NCBI GenBank assembly: GCA_023438785.1
Contig: JAEXQJ010000219.1
Location: forward strand, 1-22,602
From: Pseudomonadota bacterium
GTDB lineage: Bacteria > Myxococcota_A > Polyangia > Fen-1088
Length of the DNA: 22,602 nucleotides
Direction: 5' to 3'
Shown here one piece after another: positions 21,817 to 22,602 of the stretch; within the stretch, counting starts at the first letter, position 1, and each line of letters starts with the position of its first letter. A program made the translations under genes and the position numbers. The notes beneath the pieces were generated by a model that was given only the letters and a program-made list of their open reading frames with translations, ran no database searches and had not been told where the DNA came from.

Positions 21817-22602
21817 CGGTTCCAGAGATCCCTCTCCACGGCCTGGAGACTGGGGGCGGGCGCTGCGCGGCGAACGATCTTGTCGAGCGACTTTTTGCGG
21901 CCGGTGATGTCCTCCACGTCCACCTTGATGCGGTTGGGGCCGATGTGCAGGGGAATGGGCGCCGCGAAGCTGCCGTCCTGGGCCACGGGGGTGTCCGCAC
22001 CGTTAATGCGAACGCGCGATGAACCTCGCGCCTTGCCGCGCAGCTTGCTCTGCGGTTCCACCCGGTCATCCTCGGGCCAGATCACCGAGAGCAGAAGCTC
22101 CTCCGGGATGGCCTCGGGATCGCTGGGCGCCTGACCCGGCAGGGCCGTGCTCTCCTGGCCCGGGCCGACGGTCACGCGCTTGCCTTGCGCTTCGAAGCGC
22201 GCCTCGCCCTTGGTGGCGGCCACGCTGACCTGGCCCGAGGCGTTCATGGACACCACGAAGCGGGCGGCGCCCACGTTGGTCGTGCGCGTCTGGTGCGCCG
22301 TGATCTCCACGTGCTCGCCCGCCCGGCCCACGTTGGCGGCCACGCGTCCACCGCGCAGAAGGCCCAGGCTCGCGGTCTCCTTCTCCAGGGCGTCCAGGCG
22401 CAGGTCCATGTTCTCCGGAAGCTCAATCTCGATGCTGCCTCGGCGCAAGAAGGCTCGCGAACCGCCGTGGGTGCGGATGACGTCCTTGGATGACAGCAAG
22501 TGGCCGGCACGCACCACGTACCATTGCCCGTTCTGCAAGGCCTCGACCTGGCCTTCCAGGGCGCTCACGCGGAACTGGCCCAGCGCGGGCGCGGGGCCAG
22601 GG
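21813..22602 (-). CDS. FecR-domain protein with C-terminal Ig-like (glucodextranase-type) domain, 5' end outside the window
   Basis: The visible 262 residues are the C-terminal part; the frame is open to the window edge, so the true start lies beyond 22602, and the GTG at 22568 is only an internal valine. A FecR-like segment covers about 12-150 (GQWYVVRAGHLLSSKDVIRT, GSRAFLRRGSIEIELPE, ITAHQTRTTNVGAARFVV, GEARFEAQGKRVTVGPGQ). This is the repeated-strand domain seen in FecR sigma regulators but also in many secreted proteins of Myxococcota. At about 195-243 an Ig-like unit with SRVRINGADTPVAQDGSFAA and GPNRIKVDVED resembles the glucodextranase B-type domain. The role is unknown; the classical FecR function (anti-sigma) is not implied by these domains. 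The stop overlaps the start of the barrel gene by 4 bp, indicating translational coupling. Confidence 0.82.
   Translation of the reverse strand, partial: PGPAPALGQFRVSALEGQVEALQNGQWYVVRAGHLLSSKDVIRTHGGSRAFLRRGSIEIELPENMDLRLDALEKETASLGLLRGGRVAANVGRAGEHVEITAHQTRTTNVGAARFVVSMNASGQVSVAATKGEARFEAQGKRVTVGPGQESTALPGQAPSDPEAIPEELLLSVIWPEDDRVEPQSKLRGKARGSSRVRINGADTPVAQDGSFAAPIPLHIGPNRIKVDVEDITGRKKSLDKIVRRAAPAPSLQAVERDLWNR

Noticed and set aside
22244..22568. GTG at 22568 as the start of the FecR-domain gene
   Set aside because: The frame is open to the window edge with no ribosome site before this codon, and the FecR-like strands start directly after it without a signal peptide; the true start must lie outside.

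Overview
The window is high-GC DNA with the gene content and style of a Myxococcota-type (former Deltaproteobacteria) chromosome. Evidence for this is a long Ser/Thr kinase with a transmembrane segment and a PEGA-like tail, a FecR/Ig/beta-barrel envelope pair, a lipoprotein of the penicillin-binding-protein-activator type, and strong GC bias at third codon positions that leaves long spurious ORFs on the opposite strand. The assignment is an inference from protein style; no rRNA is present. The content is mostly chromosomal housekeeping plus envelope genes. I see no transposase, integrase, tRNA, CRISPR array or prophage gene, and no non-coding stretch above about 190 bp.

Layout. 75-2507 (+): a calcineurin-like phosphoesterase and release factor 3 (prfC). 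2511-5983 (-): a TolC-type outer-membrane efflux protein followed by a membrane Ser/Thr kinase that ends 3 bp from prfC. 6041-10814 (+): a YgfZ-type folate-binding protein, a 55-aa very basic small protein, mutS, and an M15/DUF882-type peptidase. 10949-12255 (+): a secreted protein of unknown function and ribosomal protein S20. 12353-15577 (-): a 59-aa acidic/Gln-rich small ORF, a TPR plus periplasmic-binding lipoprotein, and holA. 15762-18959 (+): the tightly packed operon proS-pyrF-rlmB. 19056-20123 (+): an orphan GspF/PilC-like membrane protein. 20125-22602 (-): an Ig-like plus beta-barrel outer-membrane protein, translationally coupled to an upstream FecR-domain protein that runs off the window edge.

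Genes working together. Translation is represented by prfC, rpsT, proS and rlmB, replication and repair by mutS and holA, and pyrimidine synthesis by pyrF. The cell envelope is represented by the TolC protein, M15 peptidase, activator-like lipoprotein, FecR/barrel pair, GspF-like protein and kinase.

The most notable regulatory pattern is initiation with very short or absent leaders. Several genes have a sigma70-like -35/-10 pair whose -10 box ends only 7-14 nt before the start codon, with no Shine-Dalgarno. The 55-aa protein and rpsT show this best, each with a perfect TTGACA and a 17-nt spacer. Other genes here have clear AGGAG-type ribosome sites, so both modes appear to coexist. The least explained genes are the 55-aa and 59-aa small ORFs, the secreted 317-aa protein, and the FecR/barrel pair next to the orphan GspF protein. 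I do not find a clearly new multi-gene system; these are candidates only.
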